This document shows positions 61,511 through 64,000 of a stretch of DNA of 64,000 nucleotides, piece after piece. Both the position numbers and the translations under genes were made by a program. Position 1 is the first letter of the stretch; each line of letters begins with the position of its first letter. The notes beneath the pieces are model-generated. The model saw only the letters and a list, made by a program, of their open reading frames with translations. It made no database searches and was not told where the DNA came from. This DNA comes from Diprion similis (lineage: Eukaryota; Arthropoda; Insecta; Hymenoptera; Diprionidae): contig NC_060115.1 in assembly GCF_021155765.1 (NCBI RefSeq), forward strand, positions 7,916,493-7,980,492, written 5' to 3'.

Positions 61511-64000
61511 TATCGGTTCCTTTTTTATTTTTCTTCATTATCTTCTCCATTCTATGTTCTCTTTTTTTCTAAAAACAAAATTTTGTGAACGACCTATATC
61601 GATGCCCAGAAACGCCGAACGATCTTGTAAATAGCTCAAAATTTTTGGCAAAAGTAACGCGACTACATATCAATTGGATTGTAGAGCATTTAAATGTTTA
61701 AATGCTAACGAATATGAATACCAAAAAATATCTTACGTAGTCTCAGATTTTTTCAGATGGTACCGAATATGGCAAAAGGTGCGTTACTACGCCTTGGCTT
61801 GTTCCAAATTTTGCAGTTATTCGAAATGACACGCTTACCTCAGAAATAATATTGAAATCATTTAAACAAGTTGATTCAGTTGGAATGTTGATGTAAATTA
61901 TTGAATAGCAAAATTTTGTGCATTGATCTTGAGCATTTACCAAGATAATAGATAAAAGTATACATATATATATATATATATATATGTATATGAATTACAG
62001 ATGAAAGATAAGCATATTTTAGAAAAGCCTAATTATTATTATTATTATTATCATCGTTCGAAAGAAGGTTTTTTTTAAATATGATTTTATAAAAATTTGT
62101 AGCATGGCCTACATTCTAGCCATTTTAAGTACAGACTTAGATACCATTATATCGCATGTGTGTAGAAAAAAATAATTAATGTATCATGAAACTATACAAT
62201 ACTATGAACTACTCGAGGCGTAATTAAAAATACACAAGAATAAAAATTGTCCATGGTGAAAATAGTTATTCGATGAAGAGATTATAAAATAATGAATATT
62301 GTATCAGATTATATGAATATATATTGTTAGGTGATTGTGCATAGGTATGAATAATTTTTTAAAATTATCTTCTTTGGAAACGCGTTAGTAAAATTTTAAA
62401 AATTTTAAAAGTAAAAAAAAATATTAAGAATAATAATAATGATAATAACTAATAAATCCACTACGAAAATTATTCTGCTTTCATATTACATTATTTTGTT
62501 TAGAATAATATGAAATCATTAATAATTTCTATGAAAAAAATATATGTTTCTTAATTCCTACAATATACATACATATATTATGTTTATCAATGCTACTAGA
62601 TTATAGATAATATTCATCTGTAAATAGAACAATTGATATTTCAAGTAATACTAAATGTTTTAGAATATTTTCATCAAAACCATCCATTCGAAAATAACAA
62701 TAAACCAATTTGTTTGTTATTATTTTCAAGACGGTATGCAAGAAAATGAAATTAGTTTATTGCAAATAGGAACAGAAGAGGTGATAACTAGGTTTTGCTA
62801 GTCCATCAATCTGGCTCCGATTGCTAAATACATTTAACAAGTAATTGAGGCCATTGAGGTTTGCTTACCAAACTCGTGCACGGTTTCTTATACTTTACAT
62901 TTTGTCGTTTATATGGGGTACACGTTTTGTTGAATGACGAAATATGTGAAACTACAGTTTGTTAAGTTATCTTTGAAATGTTCTCTTATTTATAAAGAGA
63001 CTAGTGGATTGTTACCATTGCCTGAAATTGTATAGTAAATACTCGTTGATAAATTCGAGGTAATCGCAGGGTAACTAATAGTTGCTAGTTCGTTTACTCT
63101 TACAATGCCGAATAGATAACAGTCGACATTAACTTTGTCTGCCTATCAGTAATTACAGTGATAATAGATTTCCTTGAACTATTGCTGCATTTCACTGCCA
63201 CTGGCCTAGTGTTTACTAAATAAAAATGGGTGTACAGCAATACGTATTCTACACTCTTAGCATTGATTTTCGAGCCCCTTTTTGAAACGTCATTCGACCC
63301 TGTGGACGAAGGATTTCAACAATAAGGTTCACCTAACATAAGCTATTTTTCGCTAAACCTGAATACCTAATCTATAATGTCACCAGGCTAGCATAAAAAA
63401 AATGTAATATTTAAATGACATGCCTCTTCTGTACGTATTTGCAATTAACATCCAGCAACTGATTTTAGCAGATTTACGATTAAGCTTATGTTACACACCT
63501 AATTTGTAAATATTAGATCATATTTTTGTCTTTAATGTAAAATCAACGAGGAGCTCTTAGACTAAAGAAAATAAAGTTGAAAACGTAATGGGAAAACTTT
63601 TTGTACGTTATTCTACTTCCGTCCCGTGAACAATTTTACACTAATAAAATTGTTAATCATCCAACGTAAACGAGTATCAGCAGTGAAATTTAAATAAAAC
63701 TAGCTAGACTCTGAATTAGGCTGCGAAACTAATTGAAGAAAATTTCAATCCTCGCTGTACCCTAGATCCGTTTTATAACTATCAAATTGCTTTCGAACTC
63801 ATGTGAATGTAATTTATCATCATTTTCAGTCAATTGGATTGGCGTGGCCAAATTATATATACATATTCCATTAAAATACTATCTGTTCTTATCAAATGGG
63901 TCACCCTACGAGTAGTACATCCAGTAATTCGCAGCACGTGAATACAGGTGGGTAGGCAATACAAATTGGAAGGTTTCGAACATTCGAAACTGTCTCTATA
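61511..64000. other. No gene recognised to the window end
   Basis: AT-rich sequence with a TA tract near 61963-61985 and ATT triplets near 62035. The only sizeable open frame (61743-61943, - strand) has no recognisable content. It could be distal 3' UTR of Ubl3 or intergenic. Confidence 0.6.

Noticed and set aside
61743..61943. 66-codon - strand frame at the 3' side of the window
   Set aside because: No domain, no splice context and AT-rich chance composition.
1..64000. tRNA, rRNA and known microRNA genes
   Set aside because: Scanning by eye for tRNA B-box words and for common insect microRNA mature sequences (let-7, bantam, miR-1, miR-8, miR-184, miR-276 and others) found no match; a covariance-model search would be decisive.

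Overview
The window is animal nuclear DNA: AT-rich, intron-bearing, full of simple repeats and short palindromic (foldback) elements. A torso-like gene places it in an arthropod, almost certainly an insect. The abundant CpG/ACGT words and compact exons would suit a hymenopteran such as a sawfly, but that lineage call is a guess. No bacterial, viral, CRISPR or tRNA signal was seen.

Only three protein-coding genes can be supported, and I joined them exon by exon. (1) Torso-like (tsl), + strand, 22746-24198: two coding exons, a secreted 341-residue MACPF protein, with an intron that appears to use a rare GC donor. (2) TTC5/Strap, - strand, 29385 down to 27273: eight coding exons, 451 residues, TPR repeats followed by an OB-fold, complete to its stop. 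(3) Ubiquitin-like protein 3 (Ubl3/MUB), + strand, 31392-57498: a short first coding exon, a 23.7-kb intron, then exons at 55073, 55516 and 57434 ending in a CCIL prenylation box. TTC5 and Ubl3 are head to head across a GC-rich interval at 30.64-31.12 kb that holds a perfect CRE palindrome and a CCAAT box.

The most interesting signal is in Ubl3. A second in-phase start exon (MANDK, 41224-41238) lies in a separate GC-rich island inside the giant intron. A 102-nt cassette exon (56311-56412) with good splice sites lies before the last exon and brings a stop codon. Including it would replace the cysteine-rich CAAX tail with an acidic, cysteine-free tail, so splicing could switch the protein between membrane-anchored and soluble forms.

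Region by region: 1-22.7 kb has no recognised coding exon but carries several foldback elements and a possible promoter/first exon near 8 kb; 22.7-24.2 kb is tsl; 24.2-27.3 kb is non-coding; 27.3-29.4 kb is TTC5 with candidate 5' exons up to 30.1 kb; 31.4-57.5 kb is Ubl3, whose long intron holds at least two families of non-autonomous palindromic elements and many microsatellites; 57.5-64 kb is AT-rich, probably beginning with the Ubl3 3' UTR.
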